NCBI GenBank assembly: GCA_037501455.1
Contig: CM074862.1
Location: 80,034,001-80,098,000, forward strand
DNA: 64,000 nucleotides
Reading direction: 5' to 3'
Source of the DNA: Lantana camara
Lineage: Eukaryota; Streptophyta; Magnoliopsida; Lamiales; Verbenaceae
The notes under the pieces are model-generated. The model searched no databases, was not told where the DNA came from, and saw only the letters and a list, made by a program, of their open reading frames with translations. This document shows, piece by piece, positions 1-10,153 of this stretch; positions within the stretch are counted from its first letter, which is position 1; each line of letters begins with the position of its first letter. The translations under genes were made by a program, and so were the position numbers.

Positions 1-215
1 CTATTGTTTTTTTTTAGTTTGCAACCCGAATTATAAAATGTCTAAATTTACAACTCAACTATTGTTTTGTAATAAAGTCCAACCTGAATCCACTCATCGT
101 GTGATACGTGGAAGAAATTCCGTGTACGTGTCACACAATTAGTGGAATCAGGTTGTAATTTGTTAAAAAATAATAGTTGAGGTTGCAAACTAAAAAAAAA
201 TAAAAAAATTCATGA
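1..215. repeat. Foldback MITE in IQD intron 4
   Basis: The segment folds back on itself. The outer arm around 14-30 (TTAGTTTGCAACC) is repeated inverted at about 182-200. An inner arm at 56-94 (CAACTATT through CCTGAATCCACT) pairs with 141-181. The loop holds a further short inverted match around the TACGTG motifs. There is no coding capacity. It lies on the far side of the fourth exon of the IQD gene, so it appears intronic. The superfamily is not clear because the window edge hides the left target duplication. Confidence 0.6.
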
Positions 216-356
216 TGTTACAAATATTTATCCCTAATTTTAATTTAGATAGTTAGAGAGGTTATATTGCCACTTTGCATAGCTCCAAGTTGTTTTTGGT
301 AACTATCCCTATCCCAAGTATTTGCTACAATGAAACAGGAAACTCAAGAAACTGAC

Positions 357-1561
357 CCTGTGGTTCAAGTAGTATTCTTTGATCCTTTCTCGCTTGATTG
401 AAGCCTCTCTCTTAGTCATGAAAAGGGCTTTAATCTCTTCCTTTGTTAATGTGCTGTCATCCCACCTCTTTTGGCTGTTTAAATCTACCTGCAATTACAT
501 AAAACTTTGCTGAAATCGGGAAACAAAGAAAATAGAATGATGCCCAATACTTCTGGAAATGGTATAAAGCAGAACAAAGAGAAACTGAAATCTACACACT
601 GCAAACCATATGGTGATATCTTTGTTAGCCGTGGCCTTTTTTTAACTTATACTATAATATATACCTAGCAAGTCCTTGCTAGTTCGGATCAGATTAAGAA
701 GACAAAAGAATGAAAGAAATAGGAAACTCATGACCCTTTTCTTTTATTAGTAAAAATCTATATTTATTACCAAAAAATAAAGGTGATATATTGATCTTAT
801 CTCTGTCATGTTAATATATCAGGTGGGTACACATTTCAGAACATACCTTTATGTCCTTTTCTCTGAAATCCTGCGTTTTGATATCCTGACAATTGAAATT
901 ATCATTTATTCTCTCACATCTCTTTGAGCGAACTTCTGACTGAATGTTCACAATGGACTGCAGACACTTGAGTGTGTGAATAGCTTGCTGTCGAACAGCC
1001 CAACCGCGGATAAGAGCTTGGAGCTTCACAACTCCTCTCAATGCTCTTAATGCTTTTCTTGCCTACAAATAAAATATAGCAGAGATATATCAATTTTCTT
1101 GATCAAGTTGGAAAGTCTTAGAAAAAAGGAAAGAACATAAAAAACTCACAAGATAACCGCGAAAAGCAGCTTGGATTTTGATGGCAGCCAAATCTCGAGA
1201 TTCAGCATGAGAATTGTTTATTTTAGCAGATTCTTTACTCTCAACAATTGCCGGTAAAAGACCGTTACTCTGTTCTTCGGCCTTTTCCCATGTTAGCCTT
1301 TCTCGTGGAGGGGATGATGCAGATAATGGCGATAATTTCTTCATCTTTAGCAATCTGAAGACCCATTTCTTCCGCTTATCCTTCACGGGATTTGAAAGAA
1401 TTCAGGTATTTGTTTTCACACAGTACATAAACTTAATGTAGGAAGAAGGGAAAAAAATTGATCATCTTTGATTCGATTACCTTTTGCAGCTTCGACTGTG
1501 GCTCCGAAATGAAGAAACTCTTGATCAGGCCGAACCACGTCGTCTTCTTCTTCTTCGCCAT
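357..1561 (-). CDS. IQ67-domain (IQD) calmodulin-binding protein, 5' part
   Basis: Four exons can be placed: 1481-1561 (27 codons, start ATG at 1561), 1150-1380 (77), 847-1062 (72) and 357-488 (44). All introns are phase 0, with donors GTAATC, GTGAGT, GTATGT and GTCAGT. Exon 1 begins [17 protein letters not shown], the usual basic IQD N-terminus. Exon 2 has KKWVFR and ends in [12 protein letters not shown]. Exon 3 opens [20 protein letters not shown] and contains [18 protein letters not shown]. These form the IQ67 domain, with IQ-type calmodulin motifs and the intron at its family-typical position. Exon 4 ([15 protein letters not shown]) is the end of the conserved block. IQD proteins bind calmodulin and act as microtubule or membrane scaffolds. 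The acceptor before exon 2 is an unusual AAG. The C-terminal exons lie outside the window, so the gene is partial here, not broken. The exact family member cannot be assigned. Confidence 0.9.
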
Positions 1562-3366
1562 CGTCGATCACCGGTGCTGAACCAAAAGGGATTGATGGAA
1601 ATTAAATGACAGCTGCTACATTGGCACTGGATATGTGCGCTCCCTTAATGAAGAACCAGCAAAATAGTACTAATAAATGCTGAGAGATTGAGGCCTTGAT
1701 GGTTTGCATTGCTGCTGTTTCAATAATGTGTTTGTATAATCTTTTGGTATGATGAGGAGCATGTGTTTGGCACGTGGGCCTTGCACCATAAAGTGAGGGG
1801 TCACTAATTTGTGGAGGGAAAACTGTATATGAATAAAAACTATGTATGAATTATAAAATTTATTATAAAAAGACAGAATCTTTGCTTTTTTATCTACAGA
1901 TTTATGCTGAAAATGGGAGAGAATTCACATGATTATAATGTGCCATGAACATACATCGTGCTGGGCAGCAGGAAAAGCCACCCCATTTGGCGGAAACAAC
2001 ATTTTTCCAATGACAAGACTATAGACTACAATAAATTGCATGAAAAAGTTGTTTATCCTACATGTAACGTTTCTAGATTTTTTTCCGAAATCGAGAAAAA
2101 TACATACTTTAACTTTAGATTAGTATATTCACACTCGACTACGATACTTATACAGTAGTAATTAATTCACTCATTGAATTATATGCATCTCAAGTGATTT
2201 GAAATTGATCGGAAAATTTAACATAGTTTGGTACCTTAAAAGTTAAATCATTTTGAATAATAACGGGTTAATCAACATGCTTTCTTCACAGTTAATGACC
2301 TTATATTGAGCTATTTATTCATGTAATAGTTAATACTGAGCTTCTATGCCGATCTTGGGGTATTAAGCAAGAGAATATCTGATTAGGTAAAGTATAATAA
2401 TGTACTCAAACATGTAAAGTAATCATGATTATAAATTGAGTTTGAATCTTGTCTTGAGCAACTTCTCAAGATCTAGCTATTTGGATCTGAGTCCAACTAA
2501 AAACGTGGGGAACAAGTCTATTTTAACATTTAATTTCCTTCATAGACATCTCGAAATCAATAATGTCACCAATCGTACTTCCAGAAAGTATATGCTATGC
2601 CCCTTGTTCATTGAATCTCAATAAAATTCCCTAATTAACTACATAACTATTCTTTCATAAATTTTTGTTCGAATCGGCCTTGATCAAATCAAATAAATAA
2701 TATGAAGAACTGAGCATGGTATGTGACATTCTCTTTGTTGATGTACAGAAAGTTGGTGCTTGCAAAATATGCCTTGATTGATGTATTATTTAAATGGAAG
2801 ACATTCAATTTTTATATCAGAGGCTACCTCTCGAAGAAGCCAAGTCATTACATTGAGCATTGGAAATTTTGTACTATTTGCTGGTTTTTAAGAACAGAAA
2901 TTGGTTCTCGAGACAACAATTTTTTGAGGTTTTCAAAAATAATATTTTTTGCGAAAACGAATTCATAAAATGTTAAACTCAGATTTTAAAATGAGTCGCA
3001 ATTGAGATTAGCTACCCGGTAGGAACTTTTATAAGGGTTGTTGGTGAGAACCACGATCCCCAAAGAATTTTTTTTTTTGTTTAATATTTTATTATGGGTC
3101 GCTTTAACAAATTACAACACTTCAATATTTTCAAAATATGGGTCGTTACTCTTAGTAGCAACCAAAGATCAGATCTAGATCCCGTCCCCAACCCGGCAAC
3201 TCTTTCTTTCTTCTTCTTCCTCCCTCCCTTCATTTCTCTTCCCCAACTGTCGTTGTTATTGCCCCGCCACAACCACCAAGCTGCCACTACTGTCCTGCCA
3301 CAACCACCATGCCGCCACTACTGCAAACTGCCACCACTTCCACTCCACGCCTAAAAGCTAATACCC
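1562..3366. other. Upstream region of IQD gene; no gene seen
   Basis: This stretch holds the presumed 5' UTR and promoter of the minus-strand IQD gene. AT-rich TATA-like words occur near 1735 and 1850-1880, but none can be chosen with confidence. The open frames here are short and show no family motif. A pyrimidine- and CCACCA-rich stretch lies at 3200-3340. Confidence 0.4.
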
Positions 3367-3960
3367 CTAGAGGTCGATAACCTCAAAGAGGTCGAGTACC
3401 CCTGGAGGTCGATTGCCACAAGGAAGTTGAACACCCCTTAAGGTCAAAAACCTTTAGGAGGTCTAACGTCCCTGCAGGTCGATAACCTTAAGGAGAGCAA
3501 ATACTTTTAGAGGCTGATAACCTCAATGCCCTTAGGGGTTAACCTTAAGGAGGTCGAAAGTTCATAAAGTTAAAAGACTCAGGTTTAATACTCTTAACCC
3601 TAGAGATCAATAACCTTCAGGAGGACTAATACCCTCAGAGGTAGATAGCCTTAAGGATGTCGAATAAACCTAGAGGTCGAGAACCTCAAGGAGGTTGAAT
3701 TTTCCCCAGAGGCCGAGATCCTCAAGGAGCTTGAACATCCTAAGAGACCAAAAACCTTAAGGAGGTCGAATAAACCTAGCGGTCGAGAACCTCAATGCCC
3801 TTAGAGGATAACTTCAATGAGGTCGAAACCTCTAGAGCTTGAAAATCTTAAAGAGATTGAAATTTTATAGAGTTCGAGAACCTCAAAAGAGATCGACCTT
3901 CTTAAGGTAATCAGAAATCTCAAGAGGTTAAATAAGGGATGTCGACTGACTGAGGAAGCT
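3367..3960. repeat. Degenerate GAGGTCGA / AACCTCAAGG repeat
   Basis: Alternating words such as AGGTCGATAACCTC, GAGGTCGA and CCTTAAGGAGGTC recur every 20-45 bases with many substitutions. A related GAGGTCGACC-rich stretch occurs at about 4450-5250. The words are partly self-complementary (GAGGT/ACCTC), so a transcript could form many short hairpins. It looks like a decayed minisatellite inside or next to an LTR element. Confidence 0.55.
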
Positions 3961-4322
3961 CACCCTTGACGTGTCCTAATCCCTTCGAGTTGGGGACTAC
4001 TGAACCATGAAGTCATATGCATAGGTCAACCAATCTATGCCTCATACCTCATTATCTTCATCAGGATCTACGTAAGAGTCAGGGTGCGCGAGCACATTCA
4101 AGTTGCAATCAAAGCCTTCGAGATACGACCCTCGACCTCTAGCTAATTTATCAACCATCTAAACCTGATGGCGAAGTTAATTGATCTTTGATCGTTGAAA
4201 TCCAATATAAACAACGAGTGAGAAATGAGAAAGTTGGGTGATTAAGAGTCTTACCCTAAAACGCCCAACAAGTCATAAAAAATTACCCAAGTGAAAAACC
4301 ACTCGGGTAATTTGGGGGCTCC

Positions 4323-5646
4323 TGATATGGCATAGTTTGAATAGGCCATGTGGCAACCCCAAAGTGGTGTCACATGGACCAGATTACATGTATGACCAAT
4401 ACCAGAGGGCCATGTGGACACCCCAAGATGTGCCATGAGGAACCAAGTCAATGACCTTAGAGGTCGGGTCATCTAGCTAGGTCAAACCAGCTAGGGTCGA
4501 CCAACCTAACTCAAATCGAGAGGTAGAATGACCTCCCTTGGACAAGATCTAACTGGCTAGACCTAGAGGTCGTGAGGTCAATAGATCATACGTTTAACAT
4601 TATATTCGAATGGATAACATAACAAAGGGTCACGCAAACATTCCAAGAGATGCCAAGAGGACTCAGATCAGTGACCTCAGAGGTTGGGTTACCCAGCCAG
4701 GTCGAACAAGCTAGGGTCAACCTATCTAACCTTAGGTCGAGTGGTCAAATGGCCTTCTTAGGGCAAAGCCCAACTGTTCTGATCATAGAGGTCGAGAGGT
4801 CAAATGATCTCCTTAAGGGGCCGATGCCATGAGGTCGTGAGGGCGATGCCATGAGGTCGACCAATTCGGTAGCCCATGAGGTCGACTACTGAGGTCGACC
4901 TGGTAAAGGGGCCATTACGTGCGACTAGCTATCGAGTTGAGCTAATAATCCATAAGGTTAACCTAGCCAAGAGGTTAGCCCAATCAGCAGACTATTAAGT
5001 CAAATAATAAAGATAATTGTTGAGTGTAGCCAAATCCAATGAGCTTATGGTCGAGAGATTGATCACAATCCACTTAAATGAGACCTAGCGGACCTCAGGT
5101 CGAGTCATTAATCGAGGTCGATTAGGCCTCGCCCTAGACCACCTGAGAGGTTGATTCTGATGAGGTCGATATAATCAAAGTCTATGCGAGCCAAGGCCAA
5201 ACTGGCCGAGTCCAGAGGTCGAACTCTTGTTTGATATATCAAGGTCCCCAACATATTTGTATGACAAGCTCCTGATACGGCACATGTGTAACCATCTTAT
5301 TCCCCGGGTTAGTGTACGGGGAGCAATTAATACCCGAGAGTACTGAAATTAACTAAAAGTGAAAATGAGGTACACAAGGTATAGCCCTTGTTAGGTCGAA
5401 AATAGCAAAGAGCCAGATCGATTATAACCACAATTAATGCTGCACCACAGTGCCTGTACTTAGTGTGTTAATGGCCCAAAGCTATAAATACTCCCTCCCA
5501 GAACCGTAGTTGCTAAGCACATTCAATAGCATTCAAAGAACTTTGGCTACATTTATTATCTCTCTAAGAATACTATACTGACTTGAGCGTCGGAGGGGCG
5601 TCGCCGACTAAAACTCTGATTGTTTTAGCCCTTAGGTGTTATCAGT
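4323..5646 (+). mobile_element. Probable LTR remnant, Ty3/gypsy-like
   Basis: Two starts, TGATATGGCA at 4323 and TGATACGGCA at 5273, are both preceded by GGCTCC or AGCTCC. The stretch ends in GGTGTTATCA at 5646, so TGATA and TATCA form terminal inverted ends. A TATA box (CTATAAATACTCCC, about 5482) is followed by GACTTGAGCGTCGGAGG, a phrase familiar from plant gypsy LTR leaders. A purine stretch (TTTGGGGGC) lies just before 4323 and could be a polypurine tract. No target duplication was found, so the LTR is truncated or rearranged. Whether the LTR starts at 4323 or 5273 is open. Confidence 0.45.
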
Positions 5647-5984
5647 TTTGCAGGTCGAGAAGAAGCCACTCTTATAAATTCTTGACTGATTGATCTAAAC
5701 AAGCCAATCAGCTTGACCAAGTTTCAGCGATCAGTATATAAGCTTTGGAATTTGTTAATCATTGTTAAATCCATTGTAGGTAGATAACTTATTTCTCATG
5801 GACGCAAACCATAAGTCACAGTGTTAGAATTTTTAGACAAATATTTGATCGATTAACTCCTTCTGAGGTACTTGGTCGTATACTTATGTATTGTTGTTTC
5901 ATGAATTCATTTTTTAGAACTTCCATTTTACACTAATTTCATCTATTTCACCTATGGGCAGTTTATTTAGAGGGCTTATGATAT

Positions 5985-6558
5985 GAATTGGCTAGACATT
6001 GTTGCCTTATCTGATGAATGTGGTATCGAATTTTGGTGTTGTATGTGTCCATTGATTCACTGTAATATTATTGAGGGCCTTCACATCAAGAGAGTGACGC
6101 GACAGTTCGACATCGTTCAGTGTATTCCTCTCAATCCTCCAAGATGAGAACATCAAAGACTACACAAACTCACCCGACAACGTCACTGTGGGCACAATTG
6201 GGCACGATTTCTTGTTGTGTACATCACTAAGTGGTACGTTGTGTTTGAAAATAAAATTGTCAGGTATGAAGTAAGTCAAAGTATCAACATCGTTGAAGGG
6301 TACTATAGACCAGATGACCTTGATGTGTGGAATGTAATGGTATGCAAATTTTCAATTCAAGGCATTCATCCTATAGTTTATGATTGATTATATATTAAAT
6401 TTGTATTTCAGATGAATGGATTAACATACATGATGGATGATTTCATGACCATATCAGACTATAACAATGCAGTTCGATTTAAAGAAGTGGTTAACTCGCA
6501 CAAAGAAGTGATTCGTTCCTTACAAGATACTATTGTAAGACGACAATCAAATATGTAG
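5985..6558 (+). pseudogene. Plant mobile domain (PMD) protein fragment
   Basis: Reading plus from about 5990, the conceptual peptide contains FWCCMCPLIHCNIIEGLHIK followed by RVTRQFDIVQCIP. This matches the conserved PMD pattern of a PLIHF-IVEWH stretch and a RQFG-xxQ-IP stretch, seen in MAIN and PP7-long-form-like proteins and in transposon-borne PMDs. A stop follows at about 6146, then a W-Y region resembles the rest of the domain. A good intron is visible (donor GTATGC at about 6340, acceptor TTTCAG before 6412). The next exon reads MNGLTYMMDDFMTISDYNNA and ends at 6558. It is broken and 5' incomplete. It lies tail to tail with the MULE transposase at 6817-8600 and was probably carried by the same element. 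Confidence 0.6.
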
Positions 6559-6816
6559 GGCGTGAAGGAATAGATTGAGCGCCAAAGAACCTCATAAAGT
6601 AGACAGGGAACTCGAAGCACTGCAGTTAACCCCCCTCCAGCCCACACAGTCATCATACACAAATGTTATTTGTATCCCCATGATTTCAGTAACGGGACTA
6701 GCAAACCCCTTATTCATCTTATATTCCATTTGTGCCACCGACATTCGGAGCCACGAGGACGTCTACTAATACTAAGGCATGAAACTAGATACACAAATTT
6801 TTATCTCTTTGCACAC

Positions 6817-8600
6817 CTAAATAGTAAGCGAACATGGAATTCTTAACTTCTTCCAAAACCTACAACTGCAATCATTCATGGTCAAAGTGACTACAAAACG
6901 AGTCACATGTCCACTCTTGCCAATATTCATAACAGTGGCTAATAAATCATAATTGTTGACCATGTGCACAGTGTTACGATCAACAAACATTGCTTTCTTT
7001 TGGTAAATCTTCTTCACGTATGTGGTCCATGGACGACCATCTGCTTTCAATTGTCTGCTCAATTGCAGCTTATCTTTGAAATAAGATGTGATCTTGATAA
7101 ATGTAATCTCGACAATTGCATAAATGGGGAGTCGTCTGTCAGCTTTCAGCACACCATTAAATGTTTTCACATAGTTCGTATCTTCGTTCCATACCAACGA
7201 CCTTCACCATAAGACATCATCCACTTTTCGTGATCAATTCTCATGAGATACGTGGCGGCTCCTGGACTAATAGCCTTGATATCGAAAACCTCACGAAACT
7301 AAACCTCATCCATTTTTTCTGGCTTTATTTTTAAATATTACCTTGATGTTCGAGTACAAGTGTCTTAAGTAATAACGGTGACAACCGTGATTAACGTTAA
7401 ATGAATAAAATTCGTCTTTCACAGCTCAAATTATACCTTGGTTACAATCTGAAATTATGGTAATAAAATCATAGGAGTCTGCTATTATGTGCACGTGTAG
7501 TAAGTGTAGAAACCATCCCCATGTGCTTGTCGACTCCTTATCAACTAAGACAAATGCAAGAGAGAGAATGGTTTGGTTTCTGTCTACACAAATTGCAATC
7601 ATAAGTTTGTGTTTGTACTTGGTGTACAAATGAGTGGCGTCGATGCAAATGACAAGGCGACAATGTTTGAAACTATCGATGCAGGGTTTGATAGCCCAAA
7701 AAATAAGATATATCATCTCTACCCCAGGCCTACCTCCTACATTAGGATGGTGCTTCCATTCCACAATGGTGTTTACATGTTGGTTAACATGGTAAATTAA
7801 ATTATTATTCAATATACAATCTAAAAAAATCTTCAGCAATGAGACATAAAAACGGGGGATTACCTGAATTCCATTTTTGTAGTGTGACCATAATTTGTGG
7901 GAGGCTCCTAATTGAGTTATCCTAAGTACCATGCAAGTGTTCACGAGCCCACCTTAAACTGTGGTATACCTTTGAGTATCTATCTGATATCCGCAAAAGT
8001 CCTTAACAGTTTATCAGACATCGGCTATTGCATAGGCATAGTCGGTCTGGCATGGCCAATTAATATACCCGCAATAAAATTCACATCCAGGTTTGAACGA
8101 TCGTTCAAAATATAGTCGACATTACATGTACGATCACCGTGTTAAACAGTGATGACCCAAGTTCCCAATCTCTTTTTATATTGGGCACGCAATACCCTTA
8201 GCCTACGAATTGAGTAGTCCTTCACGGATGCCTGGAAATGTTTTTTGGTTTTAAATGTCATCCCATAATCTAATCTACCAATATTGGAATAATAAAACTA
8301 ACCCTATCTGCTTGATGGCAAGTCCATCGAGTCGATGTAAATTTTTTATCCCGTCGAAGAATAGTAGGGAAGGAATTCGTGGAGTTGTGGATTTGAGCTT
8401 TCACTGTTATGCTGAGCCAACACATCCTCAACAGCGGCAAGTTCTTTGGTACGTTCGTTAATGTCGTCACCGATGTCATCCTCATTGTCACTGGTGTCAT
8501 CCTCGCCGTCGTCGTTTGTCTTCAACTCCGACAACACATCCTCCATTTGTTGGAATTGATATGCTAATTCCTCATCCTCCTCTTCTGATACCAAATTAGC
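6817..8600 (-). pseudogene. Mutator-like (MULE/MuDR) transposase, decayed
   Basis: Read from high to low coordinates the order is as in MuDR-type transposases. First comes an acidic N-terminus (8346-8594, runs of E and D). Next is a DNA-binding region near 8150-8220 (LRAQYKKRLGTWVIT, then a TCNVDYIL stretch). The MULE catalytic core follows at 7426-7944, with VICIDATHLYTKYKHKLMIA (first Asp) and ISDCNQGI (second Asp). An HGCHRYYLRHLYSN block is the usual C/H stretch. The tail at 6817-7197 resembles the MULE C-terminus and has a SWIM-type zinc finger (CSC, then CRFWKKLRIPC). Several stops and frameshifts separate the blocks, so it is inactive. No terminal inverted repeats or 9-base target duplication were recognised. 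Confidence 0.85.
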
Positions 8601-9371
8601 GTCATTCTGGTTGCTTTATTGGAGTGCATGATTGAGGTAATTGATACCAAATGCTATGAAACCACTACTAATCGAAGGCATATCCTACGTGAGATGTTCC
8701 ATATAGTGTCGCATGTCTCCACTACAAGGAGCATCTATGGATTGTTGTTGTTGGATGGGTTCAGCGACAATGAACACCTTGAATGATTCGAGTTGGGATT
8801 CTAGATTTGTGTAATAACCCAAAAATTATCATTGGATATTTACAACCGTTTCGAACGATATTGGAAACTTTGATATGTATCATGTTGAGAAAAATTTGAT
8901 ATTGTATTTCTCTTGTTGCAAACTAATTAGATCGCGAATGTGTTGAACGAGAACATAAAATGAGGCTAATTGTGAAATTTCAGTGATAGTTAATGGTGGT
9001 CAATCGTAAAAATACAATGGTTTGACACAGTGTAATTGTGACCATAGTATACAACTAATTCAATCAATTCCATTGTAAGGGAAAAAAAAATGTGAACAAA
9101 ATGGAAGAAAATTAGTCTGCTAAAGACAAACAATTTGAATGCATTTTGAACACAATATTTGCTTTAAATAAACTTTCACCCTCTATCAATAATGCATCAT
9201 TAATACAGTACTAATAATACAGTATTGGTGATGATTCAAAAAAATAAAAAAAAAATACAGTATTGGTGAAGCTTTGCTGCATGATATATTGTCTCCATTA
9301 ATACAGTACTGCTCAACTTTGCTGCATTGATATATCACTTCAAATTATATGCCATTGAAGCCTTTTTATTA
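8601..9371. other. AT-rich spacer; no gene seen
   Basis: No coding or structural RNA signal. Around 9195-9320 a short word (TTAATACAGTACT / AATACAGTATTGGTG) recurs four times next to GCTTTGCTGCAT repeats, a small degenerate local repeat. Confidence 0.4.
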
Positions 9372-9480
9372 TTTTTTTTTTTTTTTAACACACACACCCC
9401 AAGTGGCTAGAGGGATTTGAACCCGGGTCTTTGTCGGTTTACTATATGCTAGGTCATGACCCACTAGGTCATTCCTATCA
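9372..9480 (-). mobile_element. tRNA-derived SINE
   Basis: On the minus strand it has a Pol III A-box-like TGACCTAGTGG near 9465, a perfect B box GGTTCAAATCC at 9416-9426, then CTCTAGCCACTTGGGGTGTG and a run of about 15 A. The head and tail layout is the same as in the SINE at 15574-15685. Its 5' half is shared with the inverted repeat that starts at 9436. No target duplication is visible. Confidence 0.6.
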
Positions 9481-10153
9481 AATTGTGACACTTGTCGTTT
9501 TTTCCCTAATCTCTACATTTTATGCATTATCCTTGTTTTTGTTTAGTTTTTTCTTATTTTTTCTATTTTGTTATATTATTATTTCTTATAAAATATATAA
9601 TTTTATTTATTTTTTAATTATGATATGTATAAAATAAAACTTAATTGTTTATATTATTTTTTTATCTAATAAAACATTGTATATGGAGAATTAATTTCTT
9701 TTTTCTATCTACAAATTAATTTTACTTTCAAAATATGTTCATTTTATATTTTAGTGACTCAAATTAGTTATATTTGTTTTTTTAAATAATTAATAATATT
9801 TTATAATTGAATAATATGTTAAAGAAAAAATAAATTTTATGTAATCTACATAAAATATGTCCAAATAGTAGTGATTTCACAAGTTTGGGAAACAAAATTA
9901 AGCAATATATTAGATTTAGAAAAAAAAAAAACATATATACATAATTAAATTTTATTTTATACATATCATAGTTGAAAGATAAATAAAATTATATATTTTA
10001 TAAGAAATAATAATCATACGAAATAGAAAAAGAGAGAAAAAACTAAACAAAAACAAGGATAATCCATAAAATGTAAAGAAAAGAGAGAAAGTGACAAATG
10101 TCGCAATTTGAGAGGAATGACCTAGTGGGTCATGACCTAACATATAGTAAACC
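9436..10153. repeat. Long inverted repeat (about 212-base arms)
   Basis: Left arm 9436-9647 and right arm 9942-10153 are reverse complements with modest divergence. The left arm begins GGTTTACTATATGCTAGGTC and the right arm ends GACCTAACATATAGTAAACC. About 295 bases of AT-rich loop separate them. Both arms show a long open frame with a hydrophobic peptide, but this only reflects the T-rich arm sequence. The outer end of the left arm falls inside a SINE, between its A and B boxes, while the right arm lacks the B-box part. Confidence 0.85.

Noticed and set aside
3367..3960. CRISPR-like spaced repeats
   Set aside because: Units vary in length and sequence, spacers are not distinct, and the DNA is plant nuclear.
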